Source: Gnetum montanum
Taxonomy: Eukaryota; Streptophyta; Gnetopsida; Gnetales; Gnetaceae
Direction of reading: 5' to 3'
DNA: 64,000 nucleotides
NCBI GenBank assembly: GCA_015680685.1
Contig: MNCI01018957.1
Span: 139,465-203,464, forward strand
Positions 1-11,865 of the stretch are shown here, piece after piece (position 1 is the first letter of the stretch; each line of letters starts with the position of its first letter). Under the pieces are notes generated by a model. The model searched no databases and was not told the origin of the DNA. It saw only the letters and a program-made list of their open reading frames with translations. The translations under genes were made by a program, and so were the position numbers.

Positions 1-322
1 TAGTTCAGGGTGTGTCCAGTAAGTGGGAACGGATGCTGACGCTAGTTAATTTAGACTTAGATCATTAGTTAGAGTTAGCTTAGTTTCTCAACCCTTCCCT
101 TGATAGCATAGGAGATAAGCCGAAAATACCAAAAAAATCACATACCTCATACTTGCTTAACCATACACCGTGACACATACAAGCAAGCCTGGGAAGACAA
201 CGAACAATTAACCCCAAGCGTTTCTTGTGGCGTTAAGGCATTTAGTCTGCGGAGTTCGACCGGATCGCGCGTGTATGCTCGTATTCGTATGGTGGAGTGT
301 AGGGGTACCTCGCCACTCATCA
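1..322 (+). repeat. Element Z: 3' end of an LTR (truncated by window edge)
   Basis: The stretch ends with the family's U5 block: a segment around GAGTTCGACCGGATCGCGCG, then TAGGGGTACC and CTCATCA, the same terminus as the LTRs of A1, C and D. The sequence after it (from GATGC at 323) matches an internal part of the A0 LTR near 61055, so Z is inserted in the A0 5' LTR. The rest of Z lies off-window. It has more CpG than A0, which suggests a younger copy. Confidence 0.8.
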
Positions 323-1134
323 GATGCTATGTCACATTTAATGTAAGTTAGGTGCATCAATAAAATGTCCTTATTTCCCTATAAATATGTGAGCATCTAT
401 CATGTATTTGACATCCTTTGGTCAATAGTGTAGCTAAACTTTTGTAGTTTTCTTTTGTAATATGTGAAAATAGCCAGTGAGTGCCTATAGCATGGGTTTG
501 AGTCAATTGTAAAATGTCTTATTTATGTGGCATTTTACCTAGACACATTCCATGAACAATAATAAGATCGAGATTGATTCATATTCATTACAACACTTTG
601 ACTTAGAATAGATTTTCTTTTAATGTACTTTACTTTCCATGTACTTAGTTAATATTTACATTTTTATGTAGATGAACTAAGCAATAGAATGAATGCAATT
701 AGTTTCAAGCATAAACATATATTCACTTGGTAATCCTAGCAACGTTATTACTAGGTTTGCCTAGTAGCATAACACTTGATAATCCTAATAGTGGATACAT
801 GAGTTTAGGATCTAAATGAAAAATAGGGAATGGACACTCATTATTCTTAAGCTAACTTAGAATTTCTCTTCTTCTTATAAATTAGATTAAATAATTAATT
901 TTTATGTTATAATTTAGTTTAGTTCAAGGTCCTAACAACATCATAGTCATATGCTTTGCTCTAGAATCACCCATATGTGATAGAGTTGCAACTAGTTCAA
1001 GTAGAAAAATAATGAATTATGATCGATGCTTAACAATCTAGATACCATACTAGTCTCATCCATGAATTCAATTAAATTGCACATCAATATTTTTCATTCT
1101 ATGATTAGACATAGGGAGCACTCATTACTCATCA
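323..1134 (+). repeat. A0 5' LTR, 5' part interrupted by Z
   Basis: It aligns by eye with 61055-61913 of the A0 3' LTR, for example the shared TGTCCTTATTTCCC, the TATA box TATAAATA (380-387) and the segment GAGATTGATTCATATTCATT. It ends ACTCATCA just before the primer site. The missing 5' portion lies upstream of Z, outside the window. Confidence 0.85.
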
Positions 1135-1135
1135 T

Positions 1136-1153
1136 TAATACTATTGTTGGAGA
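1136..1153 (+). promoter_or_regulatory. A0 primer-binding site (tRNA-Asp type, decayed)
   Basis: TAATACTATTGTTGGAGA lines up with the complement of plant tRNA-Asp 3' end (TGGCGCCGTTGCCGGGGA). Every difference is a G-to-A or C-to-T transition. It lies one base after the LTR, where a primer site should be. Confidence 0.7.
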
Positions 1154-1264
1154 TGGTGCCAGTAATCTAGATTAGTTATATTATAAATGATCATTGTAAA
1201 AGCATTAATGATTTATTTTTAAAAAAATTAATATATTAAGTCACACATGTTATTAACCAAAAAC

Positions 1265-3470
1265 ATGTCTTCTTCACATAGTGTTGGTAGTCCATCACAT
1301 GATGATAACACTTGCAGGAGAGAATATAGTATCTATATTAAAGAAAATTGAAGTGAGCCACTACATGCAGGGGTTTCATATGCTCGTTCCAACCATTACT
1401 ATCAAAGACTTTGTTCAACTATTGCAGATAATCCTAGATGAGATGGAATAAGTCCTAGAACAAGGAGGATGTCAAGGCCTAGGACATCCAAAAAACTTAG
1501 AAGAGATGAACCAAGAGATCATATGAGAAGATATAGGAGCCATGGTAGTTCTCCTAGTTCACTATCTTCCTCTTCATCGTCTATTTCTAACAAAGATGAA
1601 TGTATGTATGGAGATAGAGCTTGATTAAGGGGTGAAGATAGAGATATAAATAGGGATCAATGATAAGATATAAGATACCAAATGGAGCATACATGAGATC
1701 TCACAATCAGAAAAATAGAAATAGAGATCTTAACCATGATATGTCTGATGATGATAAATCCTTGTTGGCTACTAGAACCATGATATAGATCAGGAAGGTA
1801 GTTAGAATACCTCACAAGCATCAAAGGGAAAGCCACATCAAATGAATTAATATGAATAAAATTCCTAAATTTGAGGGAGGTTATAATGTTGATCCAAAAC
1901 ATCATTTACAACTCTTCCATGATTTCTGTGCCTTGTAGAATACTAAAAGTAAGTGGCAAAAGCTTAAGCTCTTTCCTAAAATACTTATATAAGAAGCTAA
2001 AAGTTAATATAAATCATTGCAACCAAATTCAATCTATTGGTAATCCACAATGCTTAAGCTCTTCAATGAAAAATACCAAACCTATTCAAGAGTATTCAAT
2101 ATAGGAAAAAAAATCCAAGGGTGGAAGCAAGAGAATCATGAATCCCTTGATGCAACCTTGGGTAGATACTATTCTCTACTACATAGATATTTAGGTCATG
2201 GATTTTCTCAAAATGAGAAACTTCATGACATCATAGATGGCTTCATAACAAAACAAGGGAGACTCTTGGGATCTATGTCCAAGGAAGATTGACAAAGCTG
2301 AGAGTCCATTAGATACAAAGGCTAATTGAAAAATGGAAAAAGAAGAAGGAGAGTTATGAAAAAGGAAGAGAATAGAAGGATATAACTAGGATCCAACTCT
2401 TCACTAAAAGAGGATCATATTTGGGATCAAAAAGAAAAGGTAGCTCTTGATGAGGTGATTTCACATAAAACCTTGTCAATACAAAAGTTCATCAATAAGT
2501 TTGCAATAAGGATAGATAAGATATGAAAATTAACAGATGGAAAAGTTACAGCCAACATGAAAATCGTAGAGCAAAAGGTAAAGTAGGTAGAATGAATTAA
2601 TCAAAATAAGAAGAGAAAAAAGAATAAGGAAGCATGTAAGGACACTTATTGGAAAAATAGAAAATGTGTAGTAGTAGAAAAGGTTATAGACTCAAATTAA
2701 GAGGAGGATGATGGATATGAAATCTATAAATATAAGCATCCAAAGAACTATTGCCTAGTTATGTTACATATGCAAGAGTTTAAGGCTTTTTCTTTGAATC
2801 CCAAGTTCATGAAAAAGAAAATGCCCATGAGATTACCTTATCCACAAAGCAATTATAGATATTCCTACAGCCAATAGTACTATTTAAGTGGGACTTTCTC
2901 TTAACCTTGAGACTACTATCAATAACAATGCCAAAATCCATAGGTTTGGGGGATGCCATTATTAAACCAACAATATCCTTATTACTAGCTGGACCCTTAT
3001 AGATACTATGTTCATCAACCTATTTCTCCTATTGGTTTTACTTACCATGCCTCAACTCATTACTACTACCCTCTTGAATACCATCAACCCACAACATCTC
3101 GTATGGAATCATCATTCCATGCTTCTCACCATCTATCATATTATCAATACTCTCATACTTCTCTCCAACATATGTCACCATGAATAATGCAGGAAGAATT
3201 GATATCACAACCTCAATAGAAGAATGCCACTTGTACTATGAACATACAAGTGAATGATAGTGCTAGTATCCCTAAGCACAAGCGTCAAAAACATCCTTTG
3301 TTTAGGATGCTTTCTACACATGTGAATAAAACTAGTAGACTTACTAGCTCATTAGAACTAGCGCAATGCCAATATGGTGCAATTCCATTCCTCACAAAAA
3401 CAATACCTTCTAATTCTACAAAAAACCATAACCATTTCAAAATAAAACATAAAAATTAAAGATGAAACTA
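1265..3470 (+). pseudogene. A0 gag remnant
   Basis: It is a capsid-type polyprotein of the non-chromoviral Ty3/gypsy family, broken by many stops and frameshifts. The chosen ATG (MSSSHSVGS...) matches the start style of the gag genes in A2 and D. A serine-rich segment lies near 1550-1600, then the gag core (1850-2290) with NEKYQTYSRV, a WKQENHE segment and YYSLLHRYLGHGFSQ, close in wording to A1, A2, C and D. A degraded knuckle-like segment (YKYKHPKNYC) lies near 2730, then a Tyr/Pro/Gln-rich tail. The longest clean stretch is only about 80 codons, so no product is expected. No pol follows it directly. Confidence 0.8.
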
Positions 3471-4029
3471 TGAAGAGATATAAAATTTGATGCATTACCT
3501 GTAATTATAAAGGATGCAATTGTGGGTCAAAATCTTAAAGCATTAACATAATTCCCATGGTAGTTTACAAAAAACTTGAGGAACAAATGTGTGTGCAAAA
3601 ATATGTATATACAATAGCTACTAAACCAAAGAACATGCAGTTGCTAGAAAATGAGTACACTAAATCATCCAAAATATGCATGGAAACATCCAACCTACTT
3701 ATCAGGTTCTTGTCCTAAGGAAATAAATCAAACAGAAAACTTATAAAAGAACATCTTACATCCTAATCATACACTAGAAGAAAGTGATGAACAAGAAGAC
3801 CCAAAAACTAAAATAGATCATTAAAAAGAAAACATATTGGGATTATCTCAAATAGAAATAGTTTCTAGTCCAGTTGGATGTATGTGTCTAAATGATCAAA
3901 ACCTTATTAACATCTATATTAAATGAGCTAACAAGAGAAAATATAAATTACTAAAGATGATAAACGGGAAACCTATAGTGTATGATCCAAGGAATGTGCA
4001 ATCCATTTTTTGAAAGCATGCCTATGAGT
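3471..4029 (+). other. A0 segment where pol should be; no RT or integrase
   Basis: A short piece near 3600-3650 (reading about IATKPKNMQLLE) resembles the sequence between protease and RT in C and A1. After that I recognise nothing of RT, RNase H or integrase in about 400 bp. The catalytic pol has been deleted or was never carried. Confidence 0.6.
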
Positions 4030-5572
4030 TTAGTCATGGGGGAGATTCCCCATCTTGAATCAAGAACTAATAAGTATATTTTCACTTTTTATTTTACCAT
4101 TGTTTTATCATTTTTCAAATTTTAACATTTTCCTATTACTTTGGAATTTTTCAATTCTTAATACGTTTTTTATTTCTTGTTATTTTTTTCTTTTCTTTAT
4201 AATTTTTTCTTTCTTTGAGTCATTTCATTAGTGTTTTATGGATCTTTACTATATTTTTGTTAATAATGTTGTCAATCATGATGAGAAACTAAAGTTAACT
4301 CATAATCATTATGCCCTAAAGAAAGGAGGAAGAACTAAGAGAAAATGGAAAAGGGTGTGACATCAATGAAATTTGCAAATATTTTGGATTTTCTCTATTG
4401 GTTTCATTACTCCATGTATTTATGTCATTACTAGTGTTTTATTTTTGATGGAAGCATGTTCATAAATAAGTGTTTCCTTACCATGACACTTGAAAGACAT
4501 GTTACCCATGCCTAAAGGTAGTCCTCTAGCAAGAAAAGCACAAGTTACTCATTAATTAATTCACAAAAGATAATAATTTCTAGGGCACCACTCAAAATAC
4601 ATGTTACCCATGCCTAAAGGTAGGCTACTTCTAGGAATCCCAAAGATCTCTTAGACTAGTCTCATTATGTGACTGGAAAGACATGTTACTTATGCCTAAA
4701 TGTACTCCTCTAATAGGATTAGCATTGGCTATAGGGTTGGAAAGATATGTTACCTATGCCTGAAGGCACCCTTCTAATCAATGTCTAAGTTTTCTTAAAA
4801 ATTTAATGTTTAAGTAATTAATTAATCAAAACTGTTTCCTTGTTTTCTTTTGTTTAGTAATATTTTCAAATGGTTATGTTGGTCCTATGGTGGGAAGCTT
4901 GGGATGATAGGAGGCTTGGGATGATGTAATGTGATGTCATTGGTAAAGGTATGGACTTGGTTTGAAACCTGGATAGATAGATATAATAGTCATTTTAACC
5001 ATAATTGACATAAGAACCTATTACGGACATGATAAGAGGCCTCGCAGTGTAATCTCTATGATCCCTTCTCATCCCGTTATTCACCTCACTAATACATGTA
5101 ATTATGTGCATAATGGTTTCAAATAGTATAGTATAGGATCCCAACCAAGATGGTTTTGTGTTTTTTAAAACAAAAGAAATTATTCACATTTAACTTCTAA
5201 TGTATCCATGGACATCTATAGGATTGGTTATGCAAGGACATTATCGTAAGAGTGCTTTGGAGAGGATCCACTTGCATGACTTTTATTGATCATAAATCTA
5301 AACCAAACCTCACATCTTCAAGAATATTATGGGAAACTTCTCTAAATTTATGCATGATTTTGAAACTACTTCTCATCCATTTTAATTAATTTTTAATTCT
5401 TTTATGTTTAACTATCCTCTAAATTCAATATTTATTGGTCATTTTGGAAAAAAATATAAATATCTCTTAGCCATTTTAAAACCTCATGATTTTCAAAATT
5501 ATGATGAATTTGCAATATCTTATGAACTAGATCTTTGATTTTAGTTGTTTAAAAACTATTCAGCTTTTGGAG
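4030..5572 (+). other. A0 post-pol noncoding region
   Basis: It opens with the end-of-pol signature GTCATGGGGGAGAT also seen after pol in A2, C and D. Shared noncoding blocks follow: a GTGTGACATCAA block near 4355, GTATGGACTTGGTTTG near 4950, and a degraded form of the GGGGAGGACCCAC block near 5250. A TATA-like TATAAATA lies at 5455-5462, and a donor-like AG|GTAAGC has its intron side beginning at 5573. There are no ORFs of substance. Confidence 0.6.
4496..4775 (+). repeat. Four-copy ATGTTACCCATGCCTAAAGG repeat
   Basis: Units begin near 4497, 4599, 4681 and 4745, each carrying ATGTTAC(C/T)(C/T)ATGCC followed by a TCCTCTA-type tail. The spacing shrinks from about 100 to 61 bp. The same unit occurs twice in A1 near 10870-10990 and once, altered, in C near 38105. 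Confidence 0.8.
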
Positions 5573-5626
5573 GTAAGCACATTTGTTGTGGGTTCTAAGG
5601 ATGTGATTTTTGAACATTATGATAAC
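5455..5626 (+). promoter_or_regulatory. A0 candidate ORF3 promoter/leader remnant
   Basis: TATAAATA at 5455-5462 is followed 110 bases later by a donor-like GGAG|GTAAGC (intron from 5573). With the nested elements removed, the putative intron (5573-5626, 14879-15006, 60453-60519) is about 249 bp. It ends TTGTAG three bases before the ATG at 60523. The spacing matches C and D. Confidence 0.4.
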
Positions 5627-6472
5627 TAATGAGCGACGAGGTACCCCTATGCCCAACCATATGAATCACAAGCATTCATGCGTGATCTGGTTGAATTCCA
5701 CAGATGGGACTAGTTGTGCATCTAGATTGGTATGTCTTGATAGCAGTTTGCTATCTTCCCACTTGGACTAGTCGTAGCTTCATCATGTATTTTTAAGTCC
5801 AAAGTGAGGCATATGATAATTGATTTTGTTTGGCCTTATTCTACTCCTAGTGATGATGAAGAAATTAATTATTTAGATAATTAACAATGGAAAGTAAAAG
5901 TCTAAACTAGCCTACGTGCAATGAGTATCCATTCCTAACCATTCGTACATGCCTTGGACTTCATGCAACCATTGTTGGGATTACCAAATGTACTGTTACT
6001 AGGCGTATTAAATGATAACACTACTAGGATAGCAATTAATTACACTTAAGGGCTCACAATTAGTCATACTCATTCCACTTAATGATAGCAGCAATAAAGA
6101 GTAATAAATGATAACATTAACTAAGGAAAATAGTAAGTATTTAAGTAATTAAAAATAATAATAAAGCTAAGTGAATGCTGCAATAATAAAATTAATCTTG
6201 TTCTTTATTGTTGAACATGTAACATGTCCAAGTACCTCACACTCGAATAAGGACATCATACAATCACTTAACATCACACTGTGGGCATGCACTGGAAACT
6301 TAACAAAACTTGAAATCTATCTTCTTTCTATTACTAAAAATATATATGAATCTATATCCCAACTATGCACCCAAGTGTTGTATTTATAGGCTAGCACAGA
6401 AGGGGTGATATCGAATCCCCAACATTAGAGGTTGTGCCCTGATATGAGAGCCTTACAAAACATGACTCATCA
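5627..6472 (-). repeat. A1 3' LTR
   Basis: 846 bp, paired with 13987-14873. It is about 41 bp shorter because a GATATT-containing stretch of U3 is missing. The TATA box lies at 6381-6388 on the minus strand. Confidence 0.9.
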
Positions 6473-6482
6473 TACCACCATG
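6473..6482 (-). promoter_or_regulatory. A1 polypurine tract
   Basis: On the minus strand CATGGTGGTA abuts the 3' LTR. The same site in D reads CATGGGGGTA and in C TGTGGGGGTA. Confidence 0.6.
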
Positions 6483-6659
6483 AATAAATGAAAACTATTT
6501 CTTAAGTTGAACAAAATGAGGAATAAGTTCTTTACAAAATATTGGGAAGGTATGGAATTATTGACTAACTTAAATAAACACACAAATTGACTCTCCCATG
6601 CTACAATGGTGTTTTACAAAAATGGACACAACATGATAAAAAAACATAAGTTGGGAAGC

Positions 6660-9404
6660 TCATTTAGTTCTTGGAGGTGGTGGCTCCTCCATTAGCTACT
6701 TTTCTTTATCATCAAGCTTCTAGAATTTATAGTGATTTAGGAGTGCCTGCAACTTCTCCTCCTCCATTCTTGGGTCATGTACTATCCAGGTTGATGAGCT
6801 GATGTGTGCTAGAACCGATACATCCCATGAACATGGTAGCTGTAGGAACATTTTATTCGCTTTCACATACCATGCTACGAACTACCATCATTTCTCTTTG
6901 AAAGCTCTAGGCTTTGCTTTTAGTTCATGATAATCTATTAATCTTTTGGCCAAGTCTGAAGCTACGTCTCTTTGCCCATGGTAGCAAGCCTTAATTGTTT
7001 CTAATTTTGAGTTTGCCACGTAAATTTTTTGTAGAACATATTTTTCATCTGCAAACTCATTTTCATATAGGACATAGGTGGCTGCTACTTGTTGTTCCAA
7101 CTTATTTTTGGGTTGACTTACTATTAACATGGCAAGGTTAGTGTAGTGAAGGTTAGCCAATGTCATGTACTCTTTCAAATCTTCAATCTATAGGTCCTTA
7201 TTCTTTACTTCCTCTTGGTGGACCAGGGCATAACCATCCAAGATGGCCTACTAGTCAGGATTCTGTGCTGACATGAAACTGATGAAGGCCTTAGCTATCT
7301 AGATTTCTTTTTCATTAATTTCTTTATACATGCCAATCTAGTCTCAGAAGTGCTCCTTAAGATTCTCAGGCTTCTTGGCCTCATTTTTCCATGTGCTTAT
7401 CTCAATTGTAGATTTTTGGCATAGTATGCACACCTCCTCCATTGAGAGCGTCTAGTTCTTTCTAGCCAATCTACTTATATCTTGGTTGACCCTCACCAGT
7501 TTCTCCCTCAACTAGTGGATATTTTCTTCTAAAATTTTTTTCTATTTGTTGATAGTGGTTAACCTTGCATTATTAGTAGCAAGTTGCTTTTTTTCCTCTT
7601 ATGTATCAGTCAATGCTTTCCCATGGGCATATGCTTACGCTTCAGTAGCTGAGGCATTCTAGATAGCTTTCTCCTTTTCTTATTTGGCAAATTTATTCTA
7701 TTTAATCAATCAACCCAACTGCTCTATTCAAATTTCTGCCAATTAGTCAAGAGCAACAAATTAGGAAGGATCTCTTCTTTTAGCTCCTAGGGTGATGAGC
7801 TCTTGTTGTAATCTATGCACTATTGCTTCTACATTCTCTTCCTTGATCTCTACCATGACCAATTTTTCTTTTGTGGTAATGAGGTTGGATTGTACTACAA
7901 TGACATCACTAGGGATTTCAAATAGAGTTGTCATAACTTGTCCGATCTGCAACAATTTGTAAAAGACATCCTCATGGGCTATAGGAGTCATTGAAGTCCC
8001 AGCTAACATTTGTGCATCTTTGGTTTCAATCAAGTCTACCGGGGGCACAACGGGCACATTAAAGGATTTTTTAATATGGTCTATGATAACTTCTACTGTG
8101 CCTGCTGCATCTTGGTGCTACATGACGACGACTATGGTACCTTGTCTCATTTCAAGAACAACTTGAAAAGATGCAGCATTTTCAAAGATCTACTATGACC
8201 ACTAGGCTTCTTCTTCTAATTGCAAAAAAATCACCCCCCTTGATGGATCAGTAGAAACTTTAGGTTGCACAGCATCATTGATGACTTGGAAGAGGTTTGA
8301 TTCATCTTTACTTCCCCAATTGAGAGTTTCAGCTATTCTCTATAGATGGCTCATTGTGGTCCTATAATCTTGCAGTGATGGCGGTGAAACTTGTAGCTCT
8401 CACTATTGTTTTGGTTCTTGCTCTGGTTCCTTCTCTGGCTCTTGTTCTGGCTCCTTTTCTAGTTCACCACCAAGGTCTTTTCTTAGTGCTACTGGTTTGA
8501 GCAACTTAAAGAAAAAAGCATTCTAAGCCCTCCTAGGAACATCATTAGTGTAACCCAAGATTCCAAAATGCTTGCATAGTTTTTTAATTAGGAAAGGGAA
8601 TGGAAGTATTAGCTTCCTTACCTTTCTTTCCTTGAACCACCTTTGAATTTACATGAAGTAAAACTAGGCAAGATTGGCATTGTATTTTCCCATCAATATT
8701 TCGCTTCCTTTGGCTGCATAAGTTGATATTCTATTAAGCCCTTTAGTTTGGAAAAGGTGGTATGTTCTAATTTTGAAGTAAATCCTCTCTTTTAGATTTA
8801 ACTCATTGTATATTTTGTTTTCTTTGTTGTATGCCAACTTCAACCATAGTTTCCTAGTTTCTCCATCAAACCTTGTGAATAGATGCACTACTTTGGTCCC
8901 CATATTAGGTATGTTCAGAGCTTCTATAATGGCCTTGACTGAAAAAGAGATAGAGACTCCACCAATGTTGATAGTGGTGCCCTCTTCATTATTATGCCAA
9001 AATTGGTATATCTCATTGAGGTACCATTCCCCACATTCAAAGAGGATATGTCATAGAGGCGATGCTTGAAGCTAAGTTCTGACTAGCTCAGGGACAAATG
9101 TCATGAATGGCCCAAAGTTCATTACCATGATGACCATGGTCAACATGGGTATCTCCTAGATGGCTTGGAGGAATTCTTGGGGTAACCTGAGGTGTTGGCC
9201 TTATACTTGAGGCTGTGGTTCTACAGCCTCCACTTGGACCAACTACCCTGTAAAAGGAGCCTCTTGATGAATGCTAAATGACTGGGCCTCCTTTTCTTCA
9301 TGCTCAACTAGTGGGCCTTGTACTCCTACTCAACCTCTACCAACTCTCAAGAATTTTCTTGCATCCTACGAAGGTCCTTCTTATCCTCCTCTTTTTAGGA
9401 TCAT
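6660..9404 (-). pseudogene. A1 ORF3 (third ORF downstream of gag; transposon-protein-like, coiled coil)
   Basis: It is homologous, by reading, to ORF3 of C and D and runs in the same sense as gag. The start is taken at ATGATCC (9404), preceded by GATTATAG as in C. The stop is TGA at 6660-6662 after a Pro-rich end (EEPPPPRTK). The N-terminal part (about 8660-8905) includes TYHLFQTKG, matching TYHLNP in C. The middle (7761-8057) matches the 'LxGTGQxLLxxFxLPxxIxxTQxxL' stretch of C and D. The C-terminal part (6888-7178) has MKEYMTLANLHYTNLAML and is rich in heptad-like Leu/Lys/Glu. Stops and frameshifts break it throughout. The function is unknown; I infer a structural or nucleic-acid-associated role only from the coiled coil. 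Confidence 0.75.
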
Positions 9405-9960
9405 CTATAATCAATCAGGGAATTAATTTTACTAAGGTGTTTTCCATTTATCCTTAAGAGGTTTATACCTTATCCATGACCTTAGTTCTATTAAGTTCTT
9501 AGCTCATGTAATTGCAAAGTTAGAAAAATTTCAAGAAAAATGTTTGAAAAGTGTTAACTTCTTTTATGACCCTTTGCAATTAGCTTCTTTTTCCTTATGC
9601 ATGGCTTATAATGATGGTTATAATCCCTTGGGTAAGATAATTAAAAGTTTTGGCATACATATGATTGATTGTTCATTAAGATACTTAAGGTTTTTAACAT
9701 CCTTACCCTTATAATACCTTCCAAGAGATAACAAATTTTGAAAAATCAGTGCAAGTTTTCCACACAAGCATCCTTCCCCAACTAAATTGAACACTCTTAG
9801 ATCAAATAGATTCAAAAATAATGAAAATCAGAGTGGTATGGAGTAAGATATCACATGTGGAATTTGGTTGCACATAGCTCTTAGTTGAGAGAAAAAAAAT
9901 TGTAAAAAATCCCCTAGCTTCACTTGATGATAATTAATTCTTTGAACATCGCAGCGGTCC

Positions 9961-10060
9961 TATTTATAGATTTTTATGGACCTAATATCTGGTGCCCGAC
10001 CTTAGGTATCTAATATCAACTCCCACCCAATATCAGGTAGTTGATATCAAGGATCTTGAA
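9961..10060 (-). promoter_or_regulatory. A1 candidate internal promoter for ORF3 (U3-like)
   Basis: On the minus strand a cluster of GATATC/GATATT motifs is followed by TATAAATA (9961-9968). The A1 LTR U3 has the same make-up: GATATC/GATATT motifs, a GGGCAC-type segment, then TATAAATA. A degraded donor-like AAG|GATGCT lies near 9772 (compare AG|GTATGCT in D). Confidence 0.45.
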
Positions 10061-10803
10061 ATTTCATTTTATGAGGACATTCAGCATGGAAAATGAAGCT
10101 TTGTGATTGGTTCAAAGGTTTCATGTAAAATACAAATTTCTAGGGTAAGTGGAAATTCATATTTAAGTACCGATAGTGTTAGAAGATGGAATCACAAGCA
10201 TTAAAAGCTTTGGAAGATGTAAGAAAAGGAATATTAGATTCATGGTGTAGAACGAATAGGTTATATGAGAAAGGAAGGTTTTGAGTTTATCATTTATGCA
10301 CTTAGAAGGTTCAAGATTATGCGATTGTATCAGACAAGTACAAGTTACACTAGCTATACAAGTGAGTCCTCCCCAAAGTGGGCTCCCATCCTTAATGCCC
10401 TTGTATAGCCACACCTAAAAATGTTCATAGGCACCAAAGGGGTTGAATGTAATGCATACCTATTAAACAAAACACACATGTTAAAATCACCAATTTGAGA
10501 AAATAACTCTATGTTACACAAAACCACAAGTCATGATCATATAGATAGTGAGATAAGATGGATTTAGAAAGGATTGTAAGAATTGGGATGTGAGATGCTT
10601 TACCATAGGCATAATGAATCCTTGTGTATTATTAAAGGTTAAAGTAATCATTAGCCCTTCTTTCCAAGACTCAGACCAAGTCCAAACCATGTTCCAATGA
10701 CATCACAATGTTTTATCTCTTTGATTGATAAGCATAAGACTACCACCATTGCAAGGAGTAGCATCACTTGGTGTTTTGTATAAGGGAGAATATTGTTCAT
10801 GGC

Positions 10804-10843
10804 ACATACACACACACACACATACACACACTCTCTCTCTCTT
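10804..10843. repeat. (CA)n(CT)n microsatellite
   Basis: ACACACACAC runs into CTCTCTCTCT. The position corresponds to the (CT)n run of C at 38141-38197. Confidence 0.95.
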
Positions 10844-11493
10844 GATGGATTCTAAGAAGCCACCAACCTTTAGGCATGGGTAACATGTCTTTTCAGTGGA
10901 ATCCTCAAAAATTTATTCAATGCCCTTTTATTTTATTCTTATCTATGTCAACCTTACTAGAGGACTACCTTCAGGCATGGGTAACATGTATCTCTAGTGA
11001 CATGGTAAGGCAACACTTATTTTACTCTTATTTCCATTTTTTGTTAGATCGACAATGATATAATTATGACCTTAGCAACATGAGAGAACATACAGAAGTG
11101 GTCAAAGAGACTTCACAAATTTCCTTGATTTCACATCCATCACATTCCTACTTGGTTCTTCACGTTTCTATCCAAGAACAATGATTATGAATTTATTCTT
11201 AGTTTGATGATGAAAAAGAATATCGTTATGAGCATGGTAAGAACCACTTATTAATGGAATGGATTGAAGGATGATGTGGGCTCATTGTCCAAATAATCAG
11301 TTCCTCATGACTTGACAACATAGAAAAAACCTCAACTCAATCAACTACATGATGTTGGTTTATTCACAAACGAGATTACTAACAAAGAGAATGAAAAAAA
11401 AATGTAGAAAAATTTGAAAAGGATAGGAAAAATTTGTATTAAGAAAGGAGAAAATGATAAAAAATTGTAAAACAAAAAGATGAAAAACACCTA

Positions 11494-11865
11494 TTAATTT
11501 CGAATGTAGGATGAGGCATTTCCCCCACAACTAAGCATTTGACTGTGACAAAAATTAATAAGTGGATAGACAGGCTTCATGCATTTGTAAAATAGTGTTA
11601 GACTTTCAGTTTCAAGCCATTGGGTGTCTTCTAATTTAGTGATGACTAAGTAGATGGGTTGTTGCTCACACACTTGGTTTTTAAATGTATGGTGGTTCAA
11701 AGTATGAGTTGTGTGAACTTTGCGGATGTCTGGCCCATAGCAGCACCCTTGATCATGTTTAGTTATGCATCGATTCATTTGTCTCTCCACAATGCTAGAT
11801 TCATTGCTTCTGTTAGGTGTTGAAGTAATGATGGATGCTGGCCTTTGTGTAGGATCAGAGGACAT
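11494..11865 (-). pseudogene. A1 pol remnant: pre-RT segment fused to post-pol end
   Basis: This is a 123-codon open stretch. Its middle reads ITKLEDTQWLETES, matching ATKQESTQWLIADS between protease and RT in C. Its end reads CGGNASSYI, which corresponds to the very end of pol and the following GTGGGGGA segment in C. All of RT, RNase H and integrase is missing between these points, so the frame crosses a deletion junction. The N-terminal part (PTQRPASIITSTPNRS) is not recognised. Confidence 0.65.

Larger units (their letters stand above)
9405..11493 (-). other. A1 noncoding region between gag/pol remnant and ORF3
   Basis: It contains the family's conserved noncoding blocks on the minus strand: the block with TGAGCCCACATCATCC near 11265-11285, the ATGTTACCCATGCC repeat (10870-10990), a (CA)n(CT)n run, the 'GACTTGGTCTGAG' block near 10670, and the GGGGAGGACTCAC block near 10365. 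No ORF here resembles a protein. Confidence 0.65.

Noticed and set aside
10163-10414. Minus-strand frame over the GGGGAGGACTCAC block of A1
   Set aside because: The same conserved block is out of frame or interrupted in C, D and A2, so conservation is at DNA or RNA level, not protein.
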